From: a virus
IMG/VR virus record: IMGVR_UViG_3300024346_000016
Location: 1 to 64,000 of that record
DNA length: 64,000 nucleotides
Reading direction: 5' to 3' (one strand)
Under the pieces are notes generated by a model. It did no database searches and had not been told where the DNA came from. It was given only the letters and a program-made list of their open reading frames with translations. Positions 15,741 through 22,975 of the stretch are shown piece by piece; positions within the stretch are counted from its first letter, which is position 1; every line of letters begins with the position of its first letter. The position numbers and the translations under genes are program-made.

Positions 15741-18700
15741 ATGGCACAAAAATTAAATCTCAATCGCTTTAAATCAAGTGGTGTTTACACAGTTGAAATC
15801 GATGAGAGTCAAAACATTGCATTACCTTTAGGAACCGGCCGATTAGTTATCGGATCGAGTAAAAGAGGACCAATCAATACTGTTGTGGCTTTAAGCGACT
15901 TAAACAGCGCGCTAGCAGTTTATGGTGAAAGAGACACTAAACTTGAAAGCAAGGGTAGTTATTTTCATAGAACTTTAGAAGTAGCTCTAAGAAAAGGCCC
16001 AGTTTATGCTTTGAACGTATTGCCAACTGACGATACATTAGACAAAGTAACATTTGCAACATTCAACACTGAATCTGCATCATTTAATTCAGATTTTAAT
16101 GCATCTGCATTCGAGCAACCACTGTCTAGCTTCTTTAATACCCAGAAGTTATGGTATGCTGACGAAGACCAGTTCAACAGAACTAAAAATAACGCGTTAG
16201 GTTCAGAAGATGACAATAAGATTTTTTCTATTGTTAACTTAGGAAAACGCCCAGTTACTGTTTGGGCCAAACTTGCAGACGTTAGCGGATACGATGTAAC
16301 CGTTAAAGAATACTACAAGGTTACAGGCGGAGACAAAGTAACTATTCCAAGTTATCTTCACCCAGATGATATTGTTGCTGACTATATTATTGAATTAATT
16401 GCAGTAGAAGGCGACTGGTCAGATAACATGAGACTTTCAACTGACCCTGTTTATAAAACATACTTTAATGAAAAAGGTTTAATTATGTCTAAACTTAATG
16501 GTTTCTTAAATTTAAGAGAAGTTAAGAATATTGCACGAGTAAACGGATCAATTATTCCTCAATTTAAAGATGCAGCTGGTTCAGATATTTCAATTGACAG
16601 AGTATTCAACCGATTATTTTCTCAAACTGAATTATTTTGTGCACTAGACGAAAACAAAATTGAATTGATTGACCTTGACACTGTTTTTGCAAATGCTTCA
16701 ATGGATTCACACCGAATCGATTTAGCTGGTCATGGTTATACAGACCTTATTGCAGCAGATTTTCAAGATTACTTTATTGATAATGGTTTTACTGGAGACT
16801 ACACCGACGCTAATGCTAAATTAGATGTACTTGGTTATAAAGCACCAGTTAAAAACACAGCAGTATTTGAAGTTACAACTGGAGTTTCAGATTCTAGTAG
16901 AGTCGTAACAGAAAACGGTAATCAAATTATTATTGCTCGTGAAGGTACTCAACTTTACAACGCATGGTACGATGGATTTATTGTAACTGGTAATGGTTTT
17001 ATTACTACGCAAAACGGAACGGTTGCATCTAAATATCTTAAAGTTGAATCTGGATTTACTGAAGTTGTTAACTTAGTTACTAAAAGCTATATTAAAATTA
17101 AATGTTTCGATAACGTTGCCTTAACTAATCAAAGCGCAACTATTCCAGTAATTACTGTAGTTGATACATTTGTTAAGCTTTCACTAGATATTCATGGAAC
17201 TAGCACAACAACAAAGATATTTGATTTTGCAACTGAATTAACTGCAAACAATAATGGTCTTGAAATTACTACAACTAAGACTGCTCTTAATAAAATTGAG
17301 ATGAAAGTTCTTAGCTCAACCTCAGTAACAATAGGAAGTGGTTCTCCAGCCGTAACCGCAAGCAATGCTGCTTATTTAGCTAGCGTTACAGAATTTGTTA
17401 AACCTAATCACTATGTGAAAGCTAAAGCAAATGGAGCAAAACGTTCAAGATTCTTAAAAATTGTTTCAGTTGCTGGAGCAGACGAAATTTCTTCGGCATC
17501 AGTAGTTACAGCAGCTGTCCCAGCTGTTAACGAAACAGCAATTGCGGTTGATACATTTATCGCAGCAGCGGCTACCATTACCTTAACTGCAGCAAATGCA
17601 AATATTGTAATTGGATGCACAGTAGCTGGTACAGGAATTGCAGCTAGTACTACGGTAACTAATAAAGTAGGAAATGTCTTAACTTTATCTGCGGCAACAA
17701 CAGCAGGAAGCGGTGGAACTTATACTTTTACTAAAGCTTTAGTTGCAGCTTTTACTACAGTTACAACAAAAACTTACAAAAAGTTTACAGTTACAACATT
17801 AGTACCAAGTGATTCAGCTATAATTGGAGTTGACATTGATACTGATATTATTTTCCATAAAGGTATTAGAAACTATATTACTTCATCTAAAGGTGTTAAG
17901 CTAAGTGGATTTGTAATGAGAGATGCTCAACTTCCTAATGGAACTGCTACTAGACAAGCTGATATTTTAGGTTGGCTATACGAAAACACAAACATTGCAA
18001 GCACATTAGCTGAAGGTCAAGCTGTAGATTTTAGATATATTATTGATACTTACGAAGGTGATATCTCTGGTTCATCTAAATATTACTTAGCAAAACTTGC
18101 AGCAGACAATGGTCAGTGTTTAGCGATCTTAAATGCTCCGTCTTACAGACAATTAGAGCTTTCAGTTGAACCTTCATTCTCTGATTTAACTACAAAATTA
18201 GTTTCTGCTAAACATATTGCAGATGGTGGTAATTTGGATCTTAATCCAACTACTACATTTAAATTTGTAGATGAAGAAGTTAATGGAGTTCCAATGGCAT
18301 CTTACGCAGCATACTTTATGCCTAACTTAATTGTAAATGATAATGGTAGAAACAAGTCAGTTCCGCCAGCAGCATACGTTGCAAATGCATTTATGAATAA
18401 GTATGAAGCCGGCAGACCTTTCTCAATCGTAGCTGGTAAAAATGGTATCTTAGGCGATCCTGAAATTGTTAATGTTGAATATGAATTATCTCAAGAAGAT
18501 AGAGATTACTTAGAGCCAGTTGGTTATAACTTAATCGTTCGTCGTAGAGGATTTGGTATCATGGTATTTACAAATAATACTGCATATCAAAAAATTAATT
18601 CAGCTCTTAATAATACTCACGTTAGAGAAGCTCTTGCAACAATCGAAAAAGATATCGAAAGAATCTTATTCAACTTCTTATTTGATTTTAACGATGAAAT

Positions 18701-18953
18701 TACTCGTTTAAGAATTAAAACATTAGTTGAAGGCTATTTAGATAGAGCTAAAAATGCACAAGGTGTTGCAAGTTATACAGTAGTATTTGACTCGACCAAT
18801 AACGGTCCAGAAGTATTATCTGCAAACTCAGCGATTATCGATGTATTCTTAGATTTCCCAAGAGGTATTCACAAATTCATCAACCGTATTACAATTACAA
18901 GAGTTGGTGGAGGTCTTTCTTCAGAAGCAACTGGATTTATTCCTTCGTTCTAA
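15741..18953 (+). CDS. gp18: Tail sheath protein (T4 gp18-like), enlarged
   Basis: 1070 residues against 659 in T4 gp18. The N-terminus (SSGVYTVEIDESQN, GTGRLVIGSSKRGPINT) and the C-terminal 350 residues (AYVANAFMNKYEAGRPFSI; GFGIMVFTNNTAYQ; VREALATIEKDIERIL; FDFPRGIHKFINRITITR-like end) have the conserved sheath pattern that polymerises around the tube and contracts. The extra length is in the middle (about residues 370-700), Thr/Ala-rich beta material that would form surface-exposed domains and includes a module shared with the 2040-residue protein. It stands alone between two minus-strand blocks, with its own late promoter and terminator. Confidence 0.92.
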   Translation: MAQKLNLNRFKSSGVYTVEIDESQNIALPLGTGRLVIGSSKRGPINTVVALSDLNSALAVYGERDTKLESKGSYFHRTLEVALRKGPVYALNVLPTDDTLDKVTFATFNTESASFNSDFNASAFEQPLSSFFNTQKLWYADEDQFNRTKNNALGSEDDNKIFSIVNLGKRPVTVWAKLADVSGYDVTVKEYYKVTGGDKVTIPSYLHPDDIVADYIIELIAVEGDWSDNMRLSTDPVYKTYFNEKGLIMSKLNGFLNLREVKNIARVNGSIIPQFKDAAGSDISIDRVFNRLFSQTELFCALDENKIELIDLDTVFANASMDSHRIDLAGHGYTDLIAADFQDYFIDNGFTGDYTDANAKLDVLGYKAPVKNTAVFEVTTGVSDSSRVVTENGNQIIIAREGTQLYNAWYDGFIVTGNGFITTQNGTVASKYLKVESGFTEVVNLVTKSYIKIKCFDNVALTNQSATIPVITVVDTFVKLSLDIHGTSTTTKIFDFATELTANNNGLEITTTKTALNKIEMKVLSSTSVTIGSGSPAVTASNAAYLASVTEFVKPNHYVKAKANGAKRSRFLKIVSVAGADEISSASVVTAAVPAVNETAIAVDTFIAAAATITLTAANANIVIGCTVAGTGIAASTTVTNKVGNVLTLSAATTAGSGGTYTFTKALVAAFTTVTTKTYKKFTVTTLVPSDSAIIGVDIDTDIIFHKGIRNYITSSKGVKLSGFVMRDAQLPNGTATRQADILGWLYENTNIASTLAEGQAVDFRYIIDTYEGDISGSSKYYLAKLAADNGQCLAILNAPSYRQLELSVEPSFSDLTTKLVSAKHIADGGNLDLNPTTTFKFVDEEVNGVPMASYAAYFMPNLIVNDNGRNKSVPPAAYVANAFMNKYEAGRPFSIVAGKNGILGDPEIVNVEYELSQEDRDYLEPVGYNLIVRRRGFGIMVFTNNTAYQKINSALNNTHVREALATIEKDIERILFNFLFDFNDEITRLRIKTLVEGYLDRAKNAQGVASYTVVFDSTNNGPEVLSANSAIIDVFLDFPRGIHKFINRITITRVGGGLSSEATGFIPSF
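17517..17740 (+). repeat. Shared VAGTGIxxxTTV...LS beta-module within the sheath gene
   Basis: The sheath segment around residues 593-667 reads ITLTAANANIVIGCTVAGTG followed by TTVTNKVGNVLTLSAATT. The same pattern (V.GTGIP....V.SV.....VTLSAAAT) occurs in the 2040-residue virion protein at about 53020-53320. It looks like an insertable surface module reused in different structural proteins. Confidence 0.6.
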
Positions 18954-18980
18954 TAAAGAACGACTCTTAATAAACAAGAA

Positions 18981-18999
18981 AAGCCGCTAATAGCGGCTT
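18981..18999. terminator. Terminator between tail sheath and groES
   Basis: Stem aagccgct / agcggctt with a three-base loop and a long T-run on the plus strand; A residues on the 5' side can give a U-tract for minus-strand transcripts too. It lies 27 bases after the sheath stop and just beyond the groES stop on the other strand, so it can serve both convergent units. Confidence 0.9.
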
Positions 19000-19022
19000 T
19001 TTTTATGCAGTATTAACTGGGA

Positions 19023-19337
19023 TTATCTTTCGCCAGGTTCAAGAAAGGTTGGAGCAGAGTCTGCTACAATTTTCGCAACAATTTCATGTGCAAGAACCAC
19101 TAAGTAAGTCTCGCCATTCCATTGCATATCCAATCCAGCATGACGCTGATAGATTACTTTATCGCCGGGTTCTAACGGAATAGGTCTTTCTACTCCGCCA
19201 CCTACTGCAATAACTACTCCACTATTAGAGCGTTTTCTAGTATCAGGCGGTAGAATTATACCGGTTTCAGTTTTTTTGTTTTGTTCGTCTGGTTTAATAA
19301 CCACTCGATCGTAAATTGGGATTATTGGTGAGCTCAT
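19023..19337 (-). CDS. groES: Co-chaperonin GroES
   Basis: 104 residues, the normal GroES size. It forms the heptameric lid that closes the GroEL folding chamber. Visible features: N-terminal PIYDRVVIKPDE, the mobile loop KKTETGIILPP that contacts GroEL, SGVVIAVGGG, PGDKVIYQRHAG and NGETYLVVLAHEIVAKI. A short extension (ADSAPTFLEPGER) follows. This is a true GroES sequence, unlike T4 gp31. It is the last gene of the second minus-strand block, overlapping rnh by 4 bases; a phage GroEL is encoded at 31838. Confidence 0.95.
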   Translation of the reverse strand: MSSPIIPIYDRVVIKPDEQNKKTETGIILPPDTRKRSNSGVVIAVGGGVERPIPLEPGDKVIYQRHAGLDMQWNGETYLVVLAHEIVAKIVADSAPTFLEPGER

Positions 19338-20443
19338 TTTGAAGAATGATATTTTTTAAATGCGTTAATGTCAAATCTCTTTATTGAATTAAAATCAAAC
19401 GACTCTCGGATTGAACCAGAGAGCTTCGCAGGGACATGATCTATTGATAGACATATGATCTTAATATTAAAGTCTAAAGTCTTTCTGAATTGATCCTGTA
19501 ACTCTTGGGAAGCTAACTTAAGCTCCTTAACACTAGCTTCAGTTATCATGTCTTTTACATATGGATCGTTTGTTCTTAACTTATGGACTAACATTGACCA
19601 ATCGCCTTGGTTTTGTTTTAGGGTAGAAATTACAGCTTCAATCTTAGACTTTGTCATCTTTGGATGGACTCTAGGAATTGTATCAGATGGATCACCGCCT
19701 AATATTTTTAACATTAATTCCTCAGCTGGGTCAACTTCATACTTAACAAAACTTCTGTGTGTAAATTCTTTAAGAAGTTCATCAAGATTAGAATTGTCAA
19801 CTGCTGATTCAAAATTAAAAATATCTGCAGGTTTCTCTTCCTGTTTGTTATGTGCAACAATTACCCGTTTATTTTTAGTCATCATTTTCGGAGTAACTAA
19901 AATAACTGAGCGCTTACCGCTTTCCAACAATTGGATTAGATCTTTATCTACTGACCAAATACAAATATCTCCATTAAAATTATCAACAATATGGGCTATT
20001 AAATCGTCGCCTTCTGCTCCAAGAATTCTGGCAGAAACTGCGCCCATTTCCTTTAGTTCAGCCATAATCTCATTTTGAAAAAGTTCAAAAAATAGATAAA
20101 TCTTATCGTCGTATTTACGGGTTCCTTTGTATTCAAATTGGCCTTCTTGTTTACCATCTTCTTTAAAAAACTGCTTAATATATTCTTTTCGCCAGCTTTT
20201 AGAATCAAAAACGAAGAAAACAGCTCCAGTGCTGCCCTTAAAAGGAGAGACAATGGAGCTGAAGTAGTTGATAACAAATGTCCTAAATGAAACAGCAGCT
20301 TGTTGTTTTAGTAAAAACTTGCTGTCATCAAACAAATCATTGACAAAGTACTTTTCGCCGATGCGCTTGTCTTGTTGTAACATATTCTTGACAATCGAGG
20401 CAGAGACATTAAGAAAAGCATTTCCATCAATTACTATATTCAT
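19334..20443 (-). CDS. rnh: RNase H / 5'-3' flap exonuclease (T4 Rnh-like)
   Basis: 369 residues (T4 Rnh 305). It removes RNA primers and processes Okazaki fragments. The FEN-family acidic motifs are present in order: VIDGNAF at the N-terminus, FVFDSKSWRKEY, YKGTRKYDDK (arch lysine/arginine), LGAEGDDLIAHI, SVDKDLIQLL and GGDPSDTIPRV, followed by a helix-hairpin-helix type region. In T4 rnh follows gene 32 after several small genes; here the order gp32, 104-residue protein, rnh is the same type of arrangement. Confidence 0.92.
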   Translation of the reverse strand: MNIVIDGNAFLNVSASIVKNMLQQDKRIGEKYFVNDLFDDSKFLLKQQAAVSFRTFVINYFSSIVSPFKGSTGAVFFVFDSKSWRKEYIKQFFKEDGKQEGQFEYKGTRKYDDKIYLFFELFQNEIMAELKEMGAVSARILGAEGDDLIAHIVDNFNGDICIWSVDKDLIQLLESGKRSVILVTPKMMTKNKRVIVAHNKQEEKPADIFNFESAVDNSNLDELLKEFTHRSFVKYEVDPAEELMLKILGGDPSDTIPRVHPKMTKSKIEAVISTLKQNQGDWSMLVHKLRTNDPYVKDMITEASVKELKLASQELQDQFRKTLDFNIKIICLSIDHVPAKLSGSIRESFDFNSIKRFDINAFKKYHSSK

Positions 20444-20757
20444 TATTTAGGATTTTTAGCAGAAGCCCTTGCTTTTTTAGGAGCAGCCTCTTCAGCAGGG
20501 GTTTCTTCTTGTGCAGAGTTTGGAGTAATTGTACGAATTGCCTTTGCAATAAGTTCAGCTTCATCCAAATTATATGCACCCTTAAGTTGGCCGTGATTAG
20601 CGGCAGAAATTAGCACGATTAGTGCATGTTCAGGAGATAGGTTTTCTAAAAACTTATTATAATCAGCTTTATCTGTGTAAGAAATAGTTGACAATAGATA
20701 AGTCTTAGGAGCTTCTTGCTGAACAGTTTCCTCTGTATTTACTTGTTCTTTTGACAT
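20443..20757 (-). CDS. Small protein between gp32 and rnh
   Basis: 104 residues. The ends are disordered (N-terminal QVNTEETVQQEAPK; C-terminal EETPAEEAAPKKARASAKNPK) around a compact core (YTDKADYNKFLENLSPEHALIVLISAA...DEAELIAKAIRTI). No family is recognised. In T4 the positions between genes 32 and rnh hold 59 (helicase loader), 33 (late co-activator) and dsbA. This protein occupies that slot and could be a functional counterpart, but I see no sequence resemblance. Confidence 0.75.
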   Translation of the reverse strand: MSKEQVNTEETVQQEAPKTYLLSTISYTDKADYNKFLENLSPEHALIVLISAANHGQLKGAYNLDEAELIAKAIRTITPNSAQEETPAEEAAPKKARASAKNPK

Positions 20758-20778
20758 GTATTTAAATTATTTTAAAGA

Positions 20779-21807
20779 TTAAAGATCTGCTAATAGATCG
20801 TCAAATTCATTTGATGGAGCAGCTTTCACTGGAGCAGCTGGTGCTTGTGTTGGCGCATCAAAATCATCAAACGCATTGTTTGCAATTGGTTTAGCTGGCG
20901 CAGCAAAATCTAAATCATCTGCTACTACTCTGTTTACAGGTTGAGCTGATTTAATTGCTGAGAAATAAGGTTTAATTCTCTCATCTCTTGTGTTTGCTAA
21001 AACTTGATCAAGAATAGATTTATGAGGAATAATTGCTTTAATAAATTCTGCAACTTTCTCATAGTCTGAATCTGACCACTCTTTGTAGAAGTACTGACTC
21101 AAATCTGGAGAGTTTTTCTCCAAGAATCCTTTTACGTAGGTTTGAACCTTTTCTTCGCCATTTACTGGAAGTTCGCGACCATCATCTAATTTTAAGATTA
21201 ATGGGCTTGTTTCTGACATAAATTTAGAAGAAGAGTAATCTCTCCAGCTCTTAGTTTTACGTTTTACTACAAGTACCATGTCTTTTCCTTCAAGCATAGA
21301 ATAAGGATTGATTTTTCTAATGTTCATCAATTCTGCTTCTGGGTTCAACTCCTGTTGGATCAAATTATCAATGTTGTAGCCAAAGCTATACACTTTAATT
21401 TTGCCTTCGAGTTGTGGAAACTGCGGGTCTTTCTTAATGTAAACAAGAGAGTAATAATTGTAAGCTCTCATGAAATTCTTTTGAATCTCTTTTACGATTT
21501 CAGGTTCTTCGTTTGCTAATTTACGAAGCTCTAGATCAAGCGTCCATAAGATAGACGGTTTGCCTAGTGAAGATGGGCAGTCTAGTGTAAATCTTTCGCC
21601 TGTCAACGGGTTTGTTAGTCGAGCATAATACTTCTTGTATTTACTCTTAGCTGGATCCCCGATCCAAGGAATAAATCTGATTACTGAACGGTAAACTCCA
21701 TTTTGAGCTTGATCTGGTCCAGGGTTGTAGAGGTTTTCATCTACGCTACGTGCGGTGCCGGCTTTCGGCGCGGTAAAGTCTTCGGTGTTTAAATTGAATA
21801 AATCCAT
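20779..21807 (-). CDS. gp32: Single-stranded DNA-binding protein gp32
   Basis: 342 residues (T4 gp32 301). The OB-fold core with RFIPWIGDPAKSKYKKYYARLTNP, the NYYSLVYIKKDPQFPQLEGKIKVYSFGYNIDNLI block and the GKDMVLVVKRK block match the T4 family, and the acidic C-terminal tail (NAFDDFDAP...NEFDDLLADL) fits the protein-recruiting tail of SSBs. Only one cysteine is present in the protein, so the T4 zinc-binding His/Cys cluster is missing. A TTGGCA-N19-TATAAT promoter lies upstream. Confidence 0.92.
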   Translation of the reverse strand: MDLFNLNTEDFTAPKAGTARSVDENLYNPGPDQAQNGVYRSVIRFIPWIGDPAKSKYKKYYARLTNPLTGERFTLDCPSSLGKPSILWTLDLELRKLANEEPEIVKEIQKNFMRAYNYYSLVYIKKDPQFPQLEGKIKVYSFGYNIDNLIQQELNPEAELMNIRKINPYSMLEGKDMVLVVKRKTKSWRDYSSSKFMSETSPLILKLDDGRELPVNGEEKVQTYVKGFLEKNSPDLSQYFYKEWSDSDYEKVAEFIKAIIPHKSILDQVLANTRDERIKPYFSAIKSAQPVNRVVADDLDFAAPAKPIANNAFDDFDAPTQAPAAPVKAAPSNEFDDLLADL

Positions 21808-21830
21808 TGTTTCTTTGGTTTTTTAAGTTT

Positions 21831-21861
21831 ATTATAGATATTTTACCCAATAAACTGCCAA
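21831..21861 (-). promoter_or_regulatory. Candidate early/middle promoter for gp32
   Basis: On the minus strand TTGGCA is followed after 19 bases by TATAAT, which ends 24 bases before the gp32 ATG. The same arrangement (TTGGAA-N19-TATAAA) precedes the RuvC-like gene on the other strand. The long spacer is closer to Bacteroidota promoters than to the E. coli 17-base spacing. The element starts just before the stop of the upstream gene. Confidence 0.45.
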
Positions 21862-21865
21862 AGTT

Positions 21866-22528
21866 TTACTCGAATTTAATATTATGTTGAGATGCCCAGG
21901 CTTGCCATGTGGTAAGAACAATTTCTATTTGTTCCTGGGTAATAAATCCTAATTCTAGGAATGGGGTTAGGTATTCAATTGCACACGCTCTTACTGTTTG
22001 GCCAGATAACTGAGCCTCTTCGGCTAGTCCGCTAACCTGTGCAGGTATTTCGTCGCTTAGGATAAAATATCGATAGTTGGATTTTGCAAGTTCCCTAGTA
22101 ATAGGTCTGGGTATTTTAACTTTGTGATCTGGTGAAAAGTTAGGGCCTCTTTGTAAAATGTGTTCAACTTCGTGTCGAGCAACATCAAGAATTCTGGCTT
22201 TTAGTTTTGGTGAATTAATTTGGGTTTGGTCAACTGCAACTGAAATTTCAATCTCGGCTCCATCTTCGTTATCTCCACCAAATGAATCTCCATCTATTGC
22301 AAATCCAAACTTTTCAAATTTTAAGACCTCAGACGGAACTGTTTTAAAATATAGGTCCTTAGTTGGATGCAGAGTATCAGTAATCTTAATGTTGACCTTT
22401 AAGTCAAAATAAATTGGATCTTTATATTCTAAATCAAAAGAACGATATCTTTCGGGTTTTCCAACATTTTGCTGAATTAACCGAATGATATCGTTAGTTA
22501 TATTTTGTGAAAGTTCACTTAGCTGCAT
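21866..22528 (-). CDS. Zincin-like metallopeptidase-fold protein
   Basis: 220 residues. The segment ARHEVEHILQRGPNF contains HEVEH, a match to the HExxH zinc-protease signature, with Glu as potential catalytic base; a downstream acidic residue could be the third ligand (SDEIPAQVSGLAEEA). The N-terminal half looks beta-rich. It overlaps the next upstream gene by one base. Substrate and role are unknown; proteins with this motif occur in T4-like phages without known function. It could be a host- or virion-directed peptidase. Confidence 0.65.
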   Translation of the reverse strand: MQLSELSQNITNDIIRLIQQNVGKPERYRSFDLEYKDPIYFDLKVNIKITDTLHPTKDLYFKTVPSEVLKFEKFGFAIDGDSFGGDNEDGAEIEISVAVDQTQINSPKLKARILDVARHEVEHILQRGPNFSPDHKVKIPRPITRELAKSNYRYFILSDEIPAQVSGLAEEAQLSGQTVRACAIEYLTPFLELGFITQEQIEIVLTTWQAWASQHNIKFE

Positions 22529-22950
22529 TATGCTAAAAATATTAAGTTAATGTCTTTGGTAGTAGGTTCTCCTTCTTTAGTAAAATCTATATCAATTACA
22601 GTTTGAGCTTTTCCAAATTCGTCAGCCTGTACAGCTTTTGTGAATTTTTTATGGGCGTCTTTAACTTCAATATCTTTGCCTGATAAGTAGTCTAAAATTT
22701 CTTGTTCTGACTCCTTTGCATTTTTAGTAATCCATTCTTTAACTCTATCGAGGTCTAGAACGTATTCGTTGAATTGCTTAGTTGTCATATCGCCAGGCAT
22801 AGCGACTGAACCAATTGGATTTGATATTAAAATTGCTCTAATTTGAGCAGGTTTGCCAGGTGCAACCGGCACGGCCGGAGCAGCAACCGCTGGATCCATT
22901 GACATTGGGTCAGTTTGTTCGGTTAACCAGGAATTAAAATTCTTAAGCAT
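22528..22950 (-). CDS. Hypothetical protein with capsid-targeting-like N-terminus
   Basis: 140 residues. It begins MLKNFNSWLTEQ, followed by a Pro/Ala-rich linker (VAAPAVPVAPGKPAQ) and a domain of about 90 residues ending in KDINLIFLA. The first residues have the aromatic-x-x-aromatic-L-x-E spacing of T4 capsid-targeting leaders, but the gene lies in an early-looking minus-strand block, so this may be chance. No family is recognised. It is coupled by one-base overlap to the HEVEH gene. Confidence 0.65.
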   Translation of the reverse strand: MLKNFNSWLTEQTDPMSMDPAVAAPAVPVAPGKPAQIRAILISNPIGSVAMPGDMTTKQFNEYVLDLDRVKEWITKNAKESEQEILDYLSGKDIEVKDAHKKFTKAVQADEFGKAQTVIDIDFTKEGEPTTKDINLIFLA

Positions 22951-22975
22951 AGTATTGGCCTCTTTATTCTATTTA

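Noticed and set aside
19548-20078. 176-codon plus-strand frame
   Set aside because: It lies antisense within the rnh gene, which has all FEN motifs; no recognisable protein features.
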